Source: Cloeon dipterum
Taxonomy: Eukaryota; Arthropoda; Insecta; Ephemeroptera; Baetidae
DNA: 64,000 nt
Assembly (NCBI RefSeq): GCF_949628265.1
Contig: NC_088790.1
Span: forward strand, 23,812,545 to 23,876,544
Direction of reading: 5' to 3'
Of the stretch, positions 35,986 to 50,700 are shown piece by piece; the stretch's first letter is position 1, and the number at the start of each line of letters is the position of its first letter. Under the pieces are notes generated by a model. That model did not search any database and was not told the DNA's origin. It was given only the letters and a program-made list of their open reading frames with translations. The position numbers and the translations under genes were made by a program.

Positions 35986-38782
35986 TTTTGGGGAAAACTG
36001 GCCAAAATTTGAATTTCGACTGAAGCAAAATCTTCTTTTGGTTTTTCTTGGTTATTCAAAACAATCAAATATTTGCCATTTTTGCCTGTAGGCAAGAATA
36101 TTCATTTTTAAAATCTTACCGCTGTAAAAAATAAAATATAATGATAGTCCAATATTTTAGATAGTTTTTCTAACAAATATATTCACTTTTAATGCTCGTA
36201 TATGTCGATTTTATGACCTTATCCGGTATTAAATTGTTTTAACAAGCTAGAAAATCGGTAATTTCAGTGGTAAAATTAATTTCAACGATTGTTGAAAAAT
36301 GTCCAAAGCCAAAAGGAAAAAAGCTACTATTTGTGCTGTTCATTATAATTAAAAATTTTAAGCAAAACAATTTATAGTATTCATTTTTCTAATTTCATCA
36401 GCATCTACCTTGAAACCAAGGTATAAGTTATTTCGTATGTAATAGTTTTACATAAAAATTCTTAATTTAGCCCTTATATTGAACAACAAAATTATTGTAG
36501 CAAAAAATGTATTGTCAAATACCGTCAAAAAATATGTTCTGCAAAATAAATTTTTACCATTTTCATACAACAATTAAGTTCTCAAAATTGGGAAAGAGCA
36601 GGGTGAAATTGACATTAAGCGTAAAATTATTGACAAACCCGTTCAATCATTCAAGAAATTTGGCAAATTTCTTGGTCCTAATTTTTTTAGAGTACTTCAT
36701 ATTCAACGATTTTTATCAACAATTCTAATTATTTTTTCAATTGTAGACCTGCATCAACTCACTTGAAAATAAAAATAATAAATCTCCCCGTATTAAAGTT
36801 TAAAAAATAAATAAATAGAGCATACCAAAATTCTGCCCTTCTTTTAAAAACAGTTTTGTTCCGCATTTATCGACAGGTTGGCAGAAAAACGGGAGCAATT
36901 TCGTTGCGCAAATTACACTGCTGCTTCTTCTCCCGAGAGCTGCTGTTACCGAGAGTGCACGAGGAGAGTAATAAAAGAAGCTGGCGTGTTCACTCGCCAT
37001 TCACACGCCGCGCGGGCTGAAAAGGATCTGGAAATGAGCTTTTTATGCCTCGGCCCGCTCTCAAACGTGTATTATATTGTTGCAATTTGTCGACGCGCTG
37101 CTTAGCGTAACTGCTTATTTGTAGGAAAGGAAGAAGCGAGTGTGTCTAATTATAAGTTGAAAAAAGGCACCCCCAGCACCCCCTAGACGCGTGAGGGGAG
37201 CTGCTGCTTGCGGGCTAATTGGTTATTTAGCCCAGCACTTCTCGAGCGGTCTTAATGAGCTGCCCGTTCCCCATTCGCCGGCTGCGTGTGAGCAATTAAA
37301 ATTCTTGTTAGCCCGCCGATTTTTTGTGCCGCCGCCGCCACCGCTCCTAAATTTGACACGAGAATGACTGGCTCAAACTGACAATTAATTGCCTTTCACC
37401 GTCAGCTTCCCTATTGCGCCAATTATCAGATTGATTTATTAAACTGTGCATATACGCTCGCCTCATGAATCAAATAATAGTCAGACGCAGTTAATATAAT
37501 ATGTTTTATTATTTCACTTAAAGTGATTAAATTGCTTGCACTTGTTGAATAAAACTACAAATCAATTTATTCTTATTCGAGCTTTATTTTTGTTTCTTTT
37601 TTTCCCGTAAAATAATTACGTTTTTAACTGTTTAGTTTACATACTCGGTTTAAATTTATTATTGCATAATTTTCGTTCTTAAAAATTTAAATTGTTGTTT
37701 GTAGAGGAAAAGAAAACAAATTGGACAAATTTTAATTAAGAAAAGCAATTTAGTCAATGTATATAAATTATGATAATCAATCATCAGTTTCACGATATTC
37801 CTTGTTTTTACATTCAATTTTTCCCCTTTAAGATATATCAGTTAATATTTCAGACGGTTGCTAATTAAAATTTCAATTGTTTTAGGCTTTCTCTATTTCT
37901 AGGTGACACAAAGTTAGAAAGGTTCAATCGATTTGAAGTATACTTGGTATGTTGATTGCCTCCAGGAAGGTGACCAACCAAATAAAAGTATTTCATTTTT
38001 CTGAAATCCAAAAATTGCCCAACTTGTAAGAGTTTTGGCTTCAAATTCGATTATCTCGGCTTCCAGAAGTGCACATGAGACAAACTTTACGCCATTTGAA
38101 AGATAATAAAATGGGCAAAAAATCAGCAACAGATTCAAGGTCATAGGTCACTTAAATTTGGCCGCATTCTAAAATCACCGCCAGATATCTAAGGCCCAAA
38201 ATTTTCTCAACGCAATGCACAAACACAAATATTGCTCCAAATTCAAGATTAAGGGATATAAACATTATTTTATTCATTTTCGAGATATGCACATTGAAAG
38301 TATTAAAAACGTAGTAATTTCGGGCCTCGAAACTAATTGTAGTATTATCAAATATTTGATTTTCCACCTGAGCGGATATGACCATCGACCGATTTTAAAC
38401 AAATATTCATGACTATTTTGGAGATTTAAATTAATTTTCAATCCCTCAGGAAGTTTCCGGGGATGGTTTTTGGGTTTTAATAAACATTATTCAAAATTAG
38501 CGTTCTTTTTTGGTGTCAATTCTTAAGATTTTCCGCATCAAAAAATGTAAAATAATAATTTCTTTTTTAAAAACAATGTGTAAACTTGTGTTTAAAAATC
38601 ATCAACAGAAATACTGCAAAAACACCACATTAAATGTTAAAATTAAATAAAGAAAAAGCCGTCTTCTAAAGAGTTTTCTTCACTGGCCCATTAATCAGCG
38701 GATTTTGTTGTTTAATCATCGCTCTAAGGGAGCTAATAACCATTTCTCGGGTCTTTCACGCCGCTCCTCTCGCTTTAAATAA

Positions 38783-38785
<3 letters not shown>

Positions 38786-38832
<47 letters not shown>
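38786..38832 (+). repeat. (GA)n microsatellite upstream of slou
   Basis: About 23 uninterrupted GA units in a GC-richer island 7 kb upstream of slou. It forms a GAGA-factor-type binding array and matches in kind the CT tract inside the slou intron. Confidence 0.95.
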
Positions 38833-38833
<1 letters not shown>

Positions 38834-41318
38834 ACTGCTTGTGTGTGTGTTTGTTGCTGCAGGCTGCAAGACGTGCGAGGCGGGCTAAATTTACTGAAGT
38901 AATTACATGCCGAGTGATTGATCGCGCGACTTCGATCCTCGCCGCTCACTTTTCGAGTCTCTGCGGCAGTTTTCCGCTCCTCTCTCAACGGGCTGGAAAT
39001 TAAGCGAGATGTGCTGAGAAATCACGCTACTTCTCTTTCTCGTTTCCTTGTTTGATGTTTTTATTTCCACGAGATTCGCTTCTAAATTTTTGAGACGGTT
39101 TTTAAATTAAAGATTAGTGATGCGTAAAAAATCCGATCGTTTTATATAATAATCTTCAACAGTTAAATTTTGTCAATAGGGACACATAAAATTTCAAACG
39201 ATTGATCATTTTTACCTTCGACAAAATTAATATTTTAATTTTTTTAACTCTCATCAAGTAGGTTTTTTGGTGTTTTGTAGATATTTCCTTGGCTGTCTAT
39301 ATCCTCGGAATGTCCAGCAAGAAAATTCCGGGACTTTTAAAACAATACAAATTTTTGAATGTTTTCTAAATTCAACCAAAAACCAACTTAAATCAGAATG
39401 GGTGAATTTTAAATATGATTATGAGATATTGTTTTAAGCCACATTTTTATTTTCCTATAAAGTGTCCAGAACGAAGCTAAAAAAATCTATACCACTTATT
39501 TCTAAATATAATTTATTTGGAAATTGCGCATTAGTCCAAAAAAATTAAAGGTGCTAAGTGGGAGAAAACGCAACAGTTAAAACAATGAACACTTTTTGGG
39601 ATGTAAAAATTGATCGGTTTCTCTAATTCATTAAACAGAGTTTGCATGTTTGTGTATTTTTAAAAACAATTTTGAAATTTTGGGCCAATTCCTTAAAATC
39701 TCCTAATATCGCCAAAAGCTCCACCATTTCAGGAAAGGCTATACGAGTTAAATAGTTAAGCCAAAAACCAAAACGTTTAAAGTAAATAGTTTCCTGTTGA
39801 ATACCCTGTTCTCTCTGCCTGAAATACTATTTTAGGTTTGATTTTTTACCGATTTTAATTCAAAAACAAGAATTCCTCTTACTGTTACATCTAACTAATT
39901 CGAAAATTAATTTAATATTGTCTAGAAAAATTACCTCCTAATTAACTTCACTCATTTCTTGTGTTTTAATGTGAAAAATCGCGTCTCTCTAGCATGATTC
40001 ATCGTGCGGGATTGCCAGTGTTGGCAGCAATTTTCTCATTTTCCAGCTGCATTAAAAATTCAGCTCGGGTTTCCGTGGTGGGATGAGACCCCCGGCGGGA
40101 TCATCTCTCATGCTTTTCTACGCGACAGCTAATTTGTGTTTTAACTGTCTGGCATAGAAAGATTAGGTGCAAGGGAGAAGCAAGAGAGAGAGCATGGGGG
40201 TAGGCGATGACAATTTTCTTCCAGTTTAACGACTCAACGAGCTCTTGAGATGTGTATCTTTCTCGCTTATTTTTAATTAATGAGCTCCCTCTTTCTCGCC
40301 GGGCTGGCATCGACGCACTTTTCTCTTGCCTCCGCGCCCGGTAATGAAGAGAAATAAGGAGAGATTCAATTAAAAAGTCGCTAATTACGACGAAGACGAA
40401 AGAAAGAAATCGGCCAAGTGGAAAATTAATCGACTGCGATGGAATATCAATTATTTCTCCCTGGTACGCTGGCAAAAACACCCGTTCTAATTGAAAAGAT
40501 CGCAGTGTTCGTTATGAAATGACGTTCATTAATTTTTTTATCTCGATTCGACAGATTCTGATGTTAAAAAAAAAAACACACTCACAGAACGCTAGTTTGA
40601 TAATTATTTGCTAATTAGACCCTTCCAGTGTAAAATATTTTTAATTTGAGCTATAAAATTTGGGGAGAATCAAAAGCCTTGTAAGGGAGTCTTTTTGTTG
40701 AATTTATTTTTTGTTTAATAGAGCTTTCTTTCTTATCAGTAATTTTGCCAATCATTAAAACGTTAAATACTCGAAAGAGTTTTTAAAGAGGATTGATACT
40801 GCAAAAGACTGGAAATTCCTTGCTGCCAATGCATGAACTGATATCCCTTTTAGGATTCAGCTACCCAAATTTGACGTAGAAGTAGCACTGCAATTTTTTT
40901 AGAAAATAGGCCGCAAAGGTAGCAAAAGCAGGGTTTGCAAAAGCCCGCGTTTTTTCATGTAAACCCACTGCATTGCAAAAAAATGTTTTTTGCGGGTTTA
41001 TCTGCAATTTTGCGTAATTTCCCGAAACACATGCATTCTTATTGAAGATCAAAAACTCTAATTATGGATGACCGGAAAATGGGATTTTACAAAATCAGTA
41101 TGAAAGCCAATATAGTTTCACCAAAAGACAGAAAATTTTAACTCTCTTCTTAATTTTCCAAAATTGCAGGTTTTTATGACGCGAAATATTACTTTTTCGG
41201 GTTAAAATCGGGAAAAATGCGAAAAAAACCAATAGTGGTGGGGGTTTTCCAGCTGTTTTTGTATGCAAAAAACCAGTGGTGCATTTTTGCGCATTGCAAA
41301 ATTGGCGTTTGGTTTTTA

Positions 41319-41490
41319 AATGGTAAGAACTGTTTCCCTGCTTGAAATCTTATTTCATTTCTCAACAAAGAGTTTCCCTAAAAGGTTTCATACGCTGTTG
41401 AACAGATGAATCAAAATCTGCTAAAAAAATGTAGTCAAGCGCTCTAAATTTTGGAGAAAATTAAAAAAATTACAGTTAGCAAGGTTCTTT
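41319..41490 (-). repeat. copy of dispersed repeat family B
   Basis: Aligns over its length with 49390-49567. Shared blocks are AAATGG, CTGT-TCCCT, TTATTTCA-TCAACAAAGA, TTTCCCTAAAA, TGGTCAAGCGC-like DNA and CAAGGTTCTT. Confidence 0.7.
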
Positions 41491-44402
41491 TTTGATTACT
41501 GCAAATAATAGGGCAGTTTTTTTGCTTATTGCATTCAACAAATTCAAATAATTTTCTATATTTGCCCCGTGTGAAGGGAAATTTGGCAGATGAACCGAAT
41601 TAATGAAATTTAGAAGACGCCGTAAATTTATAAAAATCAAGAGAGGTCCGAATTTATGGGACACCTTAGTGAAAGAAGAATTGAGAGAATTCTGCCCATT
41701 GCAATGCAACAAATCCACGGAAGCAAATGAGACACTTTAACTCAATTAATTTATTTTAAATTGCCAATAAATGTTATTTTTTCTTTCAAAAAGATTACAA
41801 ATCTTGCAATAAGCTGTCATAATGTGGAGCTGCAAATTGATAAAGCAGCCAAGGCGGCTGTGAAAAAAAAAATCGAATTTACGCAATGGTGTGGGCTTTG
41901 GTGGTGCACGTGTTGCATAACTGAAAGAATCTCGGGGGCTATCAGGAGGAAAGGCATGCAAGTTTGAGGGATGAGGCAGCGAGTATAATGACTGCTGGTG
42001 AAACATTCACGAGGCAGCCTGGTGGGACAAGCCGCGCGCCATTTTACGACTTGCCACTCAGCCGATCTAATATTCCATAAACACAGAGACTGAGTGCCGG
42101 CGCTGCCTGCCTTGCGGCCGCCTTGCTGCCCGCCTCGCCTCGCCTCGGCTGGGGGAGTTTGATTAATCGAGCCTCAAGCCGGCATTAATAATTTGCGGCC
42201 TGTTTTACTCGCTTTCCGGCAGCCACTCCGCTATTCCCGCCAGCCGCCAGAGGGGAGAAAACACATTTGCCGCGAATCATCATCAACGAAATGCGTGCTC
42301 AGGTTACCAAGCACGAGCACCGGCCGCACTCTACTATAAAGTACTGCTCTCCCACCCGCCCCAGGAAAAATGCGTCTTTCGCGAAATTTGAGATGCGTTT
42401 GCGGAGTGGAATGACATTTCTGTTTGCAACGGCAAAAAATCTGGATTACCTGATTGTTAATTAAGAAAGAAGAATAAAATTGACACGAAAATCCAATTTC
42501 GGATGAATTGATCAATTAATATTTGTAAAAATGGGGCCAGCAGATTTCATTTCCTGATGACTGATTGACTTAAAAAAACGCCAAATTTTGTTCTAGTTTA
42601 ATTTGCTCAAAAACTCACCCCTGGGGGCTTGAGGGGGAAAAGGGCGGATCTTCACCCCCATTTACCACCACATATATGCCTAAAATAATTACGACGAACA
42701 AAGCTGAGATCAAATTTGACTGAAATCTGGGAAAATGTACTCGAACCGGACATTAAAACGTTATCCTTGGAGGCAAAAATTTCACGTTTATCTAACTTTT
42801 GCTAAAAGAAGACAATAAAGCGCATCACCAATACGTAAAAATTGTATTCCCTTCGAAAAGCAGAATTTTTTAATGAGTTCTCAAAATTTCGTGTCCTAAT
42901 TTTAATTTGTTGAGGGAAAACATACTTTTAATAATATAACTTCATCGCATTTTTTTAACGAATACGTTCTTGAATTCTAGTAGGCAAAATATTCATATTT
43001 ATATTTAATTTTTAAATATTCTTTAGGCTTTATTGCAGATATATATTGAAGCCTCTCGTCTAGAGTCCTAAATTTGTGTTGCAATTTATATTTAGAAACG
43101 CGAACTCTTGCAAAAATTTATTCAATTTACAAAAAAAGAAGAAGCCATAAAACAAAGCCTCGAGTCCATAAGTAATTAAAGTATATGGTAGAACAATGCA
43201 AACCGTCTATTAAGCACTCAAAATTATTCTGCCTTTTTCTCAAAGAAAATTGTCTGAAATTCTATAAAATTAATTAAAATGTTAAGGAAAACCCCGATCA
43301 TAAATAATTGGTTGTGCAAATTTCCGAGCAATCTCATTGTCAGCTCTAAATTTTGTGCTTTATTTAAAAGCTTAATTATTTCTTAAAAATTAAATCCTTT
43401 TCAGATTTAGTGTATTTATACATCCCTATTTTATTTGTTTAGCTTGATATGGATAAAACTTTTACAACTTGAGATGTGTTGGTGGCTTTTAAGTCAGGGA
43501 TATTTATTTTTATTTGATCATAAAAGCCAAAATTTACAATCTGACAAATCTAACATCGTCTGCCTGCAGCGAATCGCAATTTATTTAATATCTTTCCAAT
43601 GTAAATTTTCCTTACGCGACAAAACATCTATGGACAATCCTTGGAATTTTAATCCCCAATTAATTTTCTAGAATTCTTAAAGGCACCAAATTCTACGCGG
43701 ACCTGGAAAATATCTTAATTTGAGGAATTTACCAAGAAAACGAAGGAATGAATTAGAATGAACATGTTTTAACAATCTATTTATTAGTATAACAGTTTTG
43801 AACAGACATGAAATGAATTTGGCCAGTCCTGTTTGTACGGGAGAGTAAAGCAAAGTATTGCACAACACATAAGTTAAAATTATATTGTTGGACAACTCTG
43901 GAGAAACGATATTATTTGTGCACACCATTCAACTGGAAAATAAATGTGTCATCGTACAGTCACAAAAATAATTGTCGAGCTCTTCTTTTTAAAATATACA
44001 TCCTATATGCTGCATTTTCATTGTTTTTATTTGTTACATTTTCATTTAAAATACTTTCTTTTCATCCAAAACTAACAGTATAATAAATTTTTAAAATTCA
44101 GTGGCGGCTTTTTTCACGCATCGACGGCAAATTATAAATAATTAATAAATTAAGTTCTTAAAAATACTGAGCCTCTCTCTCGAGGTCGCAAAGTGTGGTC
44201 AAAAGGAACTCAGGGGACTAAATTTACTCGGTAGGATCATTCCAGCAGCCTTATAACAGTTTCAGATAATTACCCACTCCGACGCGGAGAGCAAACCAGC
44301 CAGCACTTTGTTGATTAGGAAAGGTAAGGCATCGATTTACAAAAAAGAGAGAAGCGACCGCCACTGGCAAACGTAAACAGCGATTATTTGCGACCGCGTA
44401 CT

Positions 44403-44408
44403 TTTATT
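44403..44408 (-). terminator. candidate poly(A) signal of the OTULIN-like gene
   Basis: AATAAA on the minus strand about 375 nt beyond the stop codon at 44780-44782. No canonical hexamer was noticed closer to the stop. Confidence 0.4.
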
Positions 44409-44779
44409 TTCAGTTTACTCGGATGAGGTATCATTTTAATGGGCTGCGTTTAAAAGCTTTTCATCCACACAGTCTGCTGCCGCTAACTACATATTTGAAC
44501 ATCACTAGTTTGTGTAATCGTTGGCTTAGATAAAGGAACATTTTTTGCTCAACTAGGCGCTAGAGTACAGAATTTGTTGCCAAGCCTTTTCAACGCACTG
44601 ACCAGATTCCTGACAAGTCAACAAAGAAGTCTACAGAATCAGCACAGAAAAGTAAAATCAAGGTTAGCAACGAATAGATCTAGGAAAAGTCACGGCACTA
44701 ATCCAGCAGTGTTAAGGATCACAATCATAACAAAACTCTTCTTCCTCTTTTTACCCAACTAGTGAATAAGCGTCGTTTG

Positions 44780-47700
44780 CTAGAGCAGCACGTTGTAGTG
44801 CCTGTCGTCCTCGGCGATCAGCACGATGCTCGGCTCGCTTGGCGTTGTCTCCTCCTTGCCGAAGCTGCACACAAAGTCTTCGGTGCCAAAGGAGTTTGGT
44901 CGAACCACCTTGATGTTCACGCCTAGCGTGTGGCTCAGCAGGAACATTTCAACCTGTCAAAATAATTCAAATAAAAATTTAAATGTTGGGTTAAATTTAT
45001 CTTAGTTAGATATATTTTTATAATTTTTTGAATTAATTTAAATTTACTGTAGTTAAAAATAAAGAATTACCTGCTCGAGGCCTCCGCTGTTGCCGACAAC
45101 TTGCAGGTGGTTGTTCATAAAGTCTCTGGGGTTCTCTGAAGTGTCCCTGGCGAACATCAGCATTGCGAAAAGGGGCAGCTCGTCAGGGCAGGTGACGCTC
45201 TGCTCGTGGATTTTCAGGGCGGTCGCCATCATGTGCAGCTTGACAGCCTCCAGCAAATGCAGGTCCAGACTGGCGTTCGCGTTCAACATGTTCACCAACA
45301 GGCTCTCACGGTTTGTAGTTTCGCTCAAAAGTGTCGACTGTAAGCAAAAAATGACAGAATTTCAAATTTTACCAATCAACTGATTAATCTTGTTGAATAT
45401 TCTGATATTTCTAAGAGTAAAAAGATTCGGATGCCTGAAGTCGAAAATGATATATTTTTTTTAATTTAACAGTATTAAAGAACCAGTAAAATTCTTACCA
45501 CGTTGTCTAAGCTGTCGAGGCACTGCTTCATTCCGTGGAGCACGTTGTTGCCCCTGTAAGGGAGGCGTCCGGCGAACTGCCAGTCTTGAATCCAGGAGCT
45601 GCCGCTGCCGACGGCCTTGGCGAGCGCGGCGAACGTGGCGTCGCCCTTTGGCACGGGCAAATTCGTCGAAAGGCATTGGAAAAGCGCCGCTCGCACAGCG
45701 CAGTAGTTGTCGCCGCGGATCCGGCGGATGTATTGCTTGCCTACAACTCCGGACACTTCCGAATAACCCTGAAATTATTATTTGGTTTGAGATTTTACAT
45801 TGGTATGCGGACGGGGTTTTTGAAGTAAATATAAAAATAGTAAACAAATGTACAATTTTTGTGCTCCTATAGAAATTTAATAAAATAGAACAAAATATTT
45901 TAGGTTCTGAAAGCTGTTTACATTTTTTCAGGCTGAAAATTAATTTTTATTAAGCAATATCGATTTAACTTTATTTTAAACTAAATTTGCATATAAAATA
46001 AGCAAAATCACAAGCTCTCAAACTAATTTGGCATAGAGGGGTCAAAGAATTTTTTTTAAAAAATACCTTGAGCATCCTCTGGGCTTTGAGCGTGTTTCCG
46101 TGCCACTCCCTTAGAGCATACTCAAGAATTTGCTCCCTGTCGCCAATGTTTGGCTGCAGCGGCGGGCTCACATCGGAGGGGGTGGGTAATTCAGAGGAGG
46201 GGGTCAAAAAGGCATCAGACTCGGGGGTGACCAGCTCGCTGGTTTTCGCACCACTCATCCAGCTGGACAAAAATTGAATCACTCATTACTAGGGCTGTGA
46301 ATGACAGGAAGACCCAGAAAAAAGTTGAATATTTATTTTTTACATTCAAGTACCAAAATTGAACGTGTAATATCAATTCCAAAATTAAAAACAGTATAAT
46401 AATTAATTAAAAGAAGCTAATATTATTAATAAAATTAAGTTTTTGTGACATTAACTGTCATAATATTTCTAAAACAAATTTTATAGTTATTATTCGATTG
46501 TCTAAATTACACACCCCTACTAGCGTGAAGAATATCATCTGGCGATTCTACCGATTAAAACAAAAAAATCGACCGGGGCTTACCTTCTGGAGAGGAGCGA
46601 GGAGTCGCTGAGGGTGCGGTGGCTCTCGGAGGAAGTGTCCCACTCCATGAAGCCCGACTCTTCTGAGCTCCACTGCAGCAGATTGGGCGGCTGCAAATTC
46701 AACAGCTTGAGCTCCGGTTTCTTTGTTTCGGCTTGCACAGATTGGAGGCTGTAAATATTGATCTTGTGAGAAAGTGGAACGCCAAGCGAGAGTGGAAAAA
46801 CACCGACCTTTGTGTCGGGTTTTCGTTATTGTCAAGGTTAAGGTCTTGGCCGCTCAGCTCGGCCTCCAAATCCAACTCCAAGGTGGCGACGCAGTTTAGT
46901 TTCTCGTCACCGGCGTCGTCGTCTCGCTCTTCGAAAAGGGGCTGCTGGTCCAGGTCTTCGTCCCACTCCAGGTGGGCCATCAGTTCGTCTTCCTCGCTAA
47001 ATGCAGACCCCAGAGACATCTGCTGTTCTTGCTGAAAAAGTTTAACATTTTTTATTATTTATACTGTCGAAAACTGAACTTGCTCTTGATAGCTAAAAAT
47101 GTACATGATCAAATTTGATTTGTTTTAGTCTCCAAAACATTTAAAAGTATTTATAAATAGTGCGAAAAAACCTTTTTTTAAATGAAATAATTAAAAAATT
47201 AAGAGGCATAAAATATTTATATTTTTGTTAATTTCTTCTATCGAAAAAATTTGTCTTAAAATCAGGTCAGAAAAATTTGTGCAATTTTTCAAGCCTAAAA
47301 CAATTTTCAACTTACATAAAGTAAGAAACAACATTTTTTTCAACGTATTATCAGGGATTTTATAGGCTTAGTTATCACGTTTCTCTAGACAGTAATAATT
47401 TCGCCATTTCGTTCTCGCAGAATGAGAGCAGACGCGCGTAATAAAAGTGTGACTCACGCTTGGCAAGTAGTATCCTCTGCCTATGTGCATCTGCTGCGTC
47501 GCAGCTGCAATTGGCGAGTCCAATTGCTTCGCCTGCTCGCTTCCTTGACTGCAGTTGATCAGAGCCATGTCTGACAACTCAGAGGAAATGCTCTTGTTGA
47601 TGCAGGTGAGGCTGTAAAGGCCGGCAAAACACGCTTTTCGCTCGGATTCTTCGTTCGGCGCCTCCGTCATCAGGCTAGACATTCCCGGCACGTTCCGGTT

Positions 47701-50700
47701 GCACTTGATGGTTTCAAAGTCTTCGTCCATCAACAGGCAGTTGTTTTTTAGCTGGTCAATTTCCTGGAAATAATTAATATTTTTTATTGTTTCTTTTTTA
47801 CGAAAAATATTAAAAAAATTACGTGTTACTTATCAAGAGCAATTATTTAAAAAATATTGAAAATCATATTTATATTTCCATGAAATATAATTTTATCCAC
47901 GCGGATGACAAATCAAAAGATAAAATAAATACCTGCTGCAGTTTTTCAAGGCAGGCAACAGTTGCCGAGTCGTCGGTCTCCTTGACGCTCCACTCGATGC
48001 TGAAGTCGGAGCACGTGCTCTCGAACGAACCCTCCCTGTGGAACTTGGAGCCGTGCTTCTCGTAGTCGGAGAACGAGAAGCCGAGCGAGTCAACAGAAAA
48101 GTCCCTCGGCAATGATGGGTAGCACGGATAGGAGCCTTCAAGGCTGCTGCTCTCGGCGCCGTCTGGCGCCATCCTCTCCGCGAAGTTCAGGTAGCTTTGA
48201 GCCTTTTTCAGGTTGGGCTTGTCGTCGCCCTTGCACGGCGTCACCGGCCAGCTTGCTCCCTTCTTTTGAACTTGCTGCAAAATCATTCATGGAGGATTGT
48301 AAATTTGTTTTTTTTTAATAATAATATATATAATTATGCTATCAATTTTTGACATTTTTTAAATGTTTATTTACTAGAATTCATCTGTAAAATTTAGTTA
48401 TTTTATGTAAACAATTTTTGTATTTGCTTTAGAATTTTTTAACCATTTCCAATTAATTTAATTTAATTTTTTGGGATGAACGGGTCTTACTATTGGATTT
48501 GATAGTGGGGGGATGGAGCCGTTGATGCTGGAGAGGAGCCAGCCCTTGTTGGCTGCCTCCCTGGTGTGCGTTTGGCTCGCTCTGCGGCCGCCCCACATAC
48601 TGCGGAAGCCATTTCTGCAGCGTTTGGAAGCCGACCTGCGGTCCCTGAGATGAGATTCAGAGTAGATGCTTTCATCATCCTGCGAAACCGATGAAATATT
48701 TTGATTAGCACCTAATCAGTGACGAGCCCACTGAAATTGATAAGCGCAGCTTCTGTTTTGTATTTAGGTAAGATATTAGAGCACTACTTGAGGTTCAACG
48801 ATCAGGCAGTAAATTTGCGAGAAGGTCAAAACGGGCATGGAATCGCCCAGAAGATTAGATTTCAATGTGATGAGATGAGCAAAGGTTTAATTGAAACAAT
48901 TTACGAACCTCCGATTGTGAGAGGGATATGCAGTTGTATCTATCTGCGTAGTCGGCGTCGTCGCATGATGTGTCCGGGCCGAAGTAGTTACTCTAAAAAA
49001 TAGAATAAATGTTTGCTCGAATAATACAAACATTCTACGCACTTGTACGGATCCGTAGGGGGCCTCTTCGCCCGACTCGAGAAGGTGTCGCCTTGTTTGG
49101 TACAAATTTTTCAAGGTCTTGCCCGTGGAAGTGAAAATGCTACGTTTTGCGTTGCGCGGCGAGTCCGGCGGGTTTTTCGGCCAGTAATGATGGTACAGTT
49201 TGTAGCACACGAACCCTCCAACGCCCAGGAAGAAGAAGAAGCTGGTGGCTTTTACTGAAACAATTTTAAAAATTTCATTAGGTTTACAAGTCTATCTAGC
49301 AAAATATTTCAATTAGCAAATGGCTGTAATTTAAAATCAACAAAAAGTAAATTTTTAAAATAAATGTCGGAAAAGTTTGTAAGTTTTTCAAATGGCGAGG
49401 ACTGTCTCCCTACTTTAATTCTGATTTTATTTCACAACAAAGATTTTCCCTAAAATGTCTCCTAGACCGTTGGATAGATCTCGATGGGAGGCAGGAAAAT
49501 ATGGTCAAGCGCAGGAGAATTTGGAGATATTCGGCAATTTTCGAATTTAAACTGTCACAAGGTTCTTAAATACTTTTGCATATTGTTGAAAAAATTGTTT
49601 ACTTAAGCCGAAAATTACAATAATTTTCAAGTTTCTTCACAATCAGTATGAAATACACTTACTTCCTACTTGTATTAGTAAAATGCCCGTGTGTTTTTTT
49701 ACCTCAAGAAGAAATAAAAACAATATTTAATGCAAATGATAGTTTTTTTTTAAAAAACAATCAAAGTGTACGCATTTCACTTAGAACAGTTGAAAATATT
49801 CGAATACTTTGTTTGGAAAAACAAGAGACAATTTAAAATTTCTACAAAAACTATCCCAATTAAAGAAAAAATAAAGAAATGCTTTGTATTAAATTATTGA
49901 AAACTACAATCCCATTTAAATTAATTAATTATTCCACTGAATAGAATAAATTAATAATTTTAACAAGAAAATTAAAAAGGCAAAAAATGTACAAGCGAAA
50001 CGGAATAAGCAAAACCTGGACTGGCGTCGTGCATTTCATCACTCGAGCAGAGCTAGGAACAAAATAACTACCAAAGCCCTTGCACGGTGAGAAAGAAAGA
50101 AAATCGACACCGGATCCACGACGCGCAAACCTAAGAGGGATCGTGTTTAAATGCACAAATAGGAACGCGGCAAGTTCCACTCTACTTTTTTAAGCTTGAC
50201 CGAGCAGCCAAGGTTAAGTGTGCAAACCTATAAAAATTTCAATTTGTTTTATAGTCTCCATCTCCATCTCCATCTCGAGAATACGAGGAAAAGATATTTT
50301 TAAAGAGTCATCCTCATTCGCACTGACGAGCCCGGAAATGATTTAAGAGCCGTTTTGCCTTGTTAAATATTTGACACCCACGCTCGGCGGCGATTATTGC
50401 ACTTTCATTTTCCCAATGATGCAGCTTACGTCCCACTCCAGATGCAGGCGTACGTGCCATAGCGCAGGTAATCGCATCTCCCGCGCCCGCCGATTGTTTG
50501 TTTGGTACATGCACACGTTATTAGCGCGACGCGAAATCTCGCCACTCGAGTCAACTCGAGATGCAATCGGAGAGGATGATAAATAATAATAATTTTTCCG
50601 TGAGATCATAGCAGGGTGTCCGTGACTTGCGGCAGGTGCAGCCAAATCCCAATTTTCGCACTGTGCATGACCTATGAAACGAGAAACGAGGCCGGCCCTG

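Larger units (their letters stand above)
32170..44400. other. gene-free region upstream of slou
   Basis: No coding exon is convincing over about 12 kb. GC-richer islands occur at about 34780-35360, 36870-37480 (GCCGCCGCC near 37330), 38690-39060 (long GA repeat), 40000-40500 and 41870-42470 (with TATAAAGTAC at about 42335). The remainder is AT-rich with copies of the dispersed repeats and one foldback. Two adjacent minus-strand open frames (38385-38152 and 38144-37914) show no family or splice support. The islands are plausible distal slou enhancers. Confidence 0.45.

Noticed and set aside
37914-38385. Two abutting minus-strand open frames
   Set aside because: Hydrophobic, Phe/Ile-rich translations typical of AT-rich DNA, with a stop between them and no exon borders. 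Possibly an unidentified repeat.
40975-40993. GCAAAAAA-ATG-TTTTTTGC hairpin
   Set aside because: The 8-bp arms are mostly homopolymer, which is expected in such AT-rich DNA.
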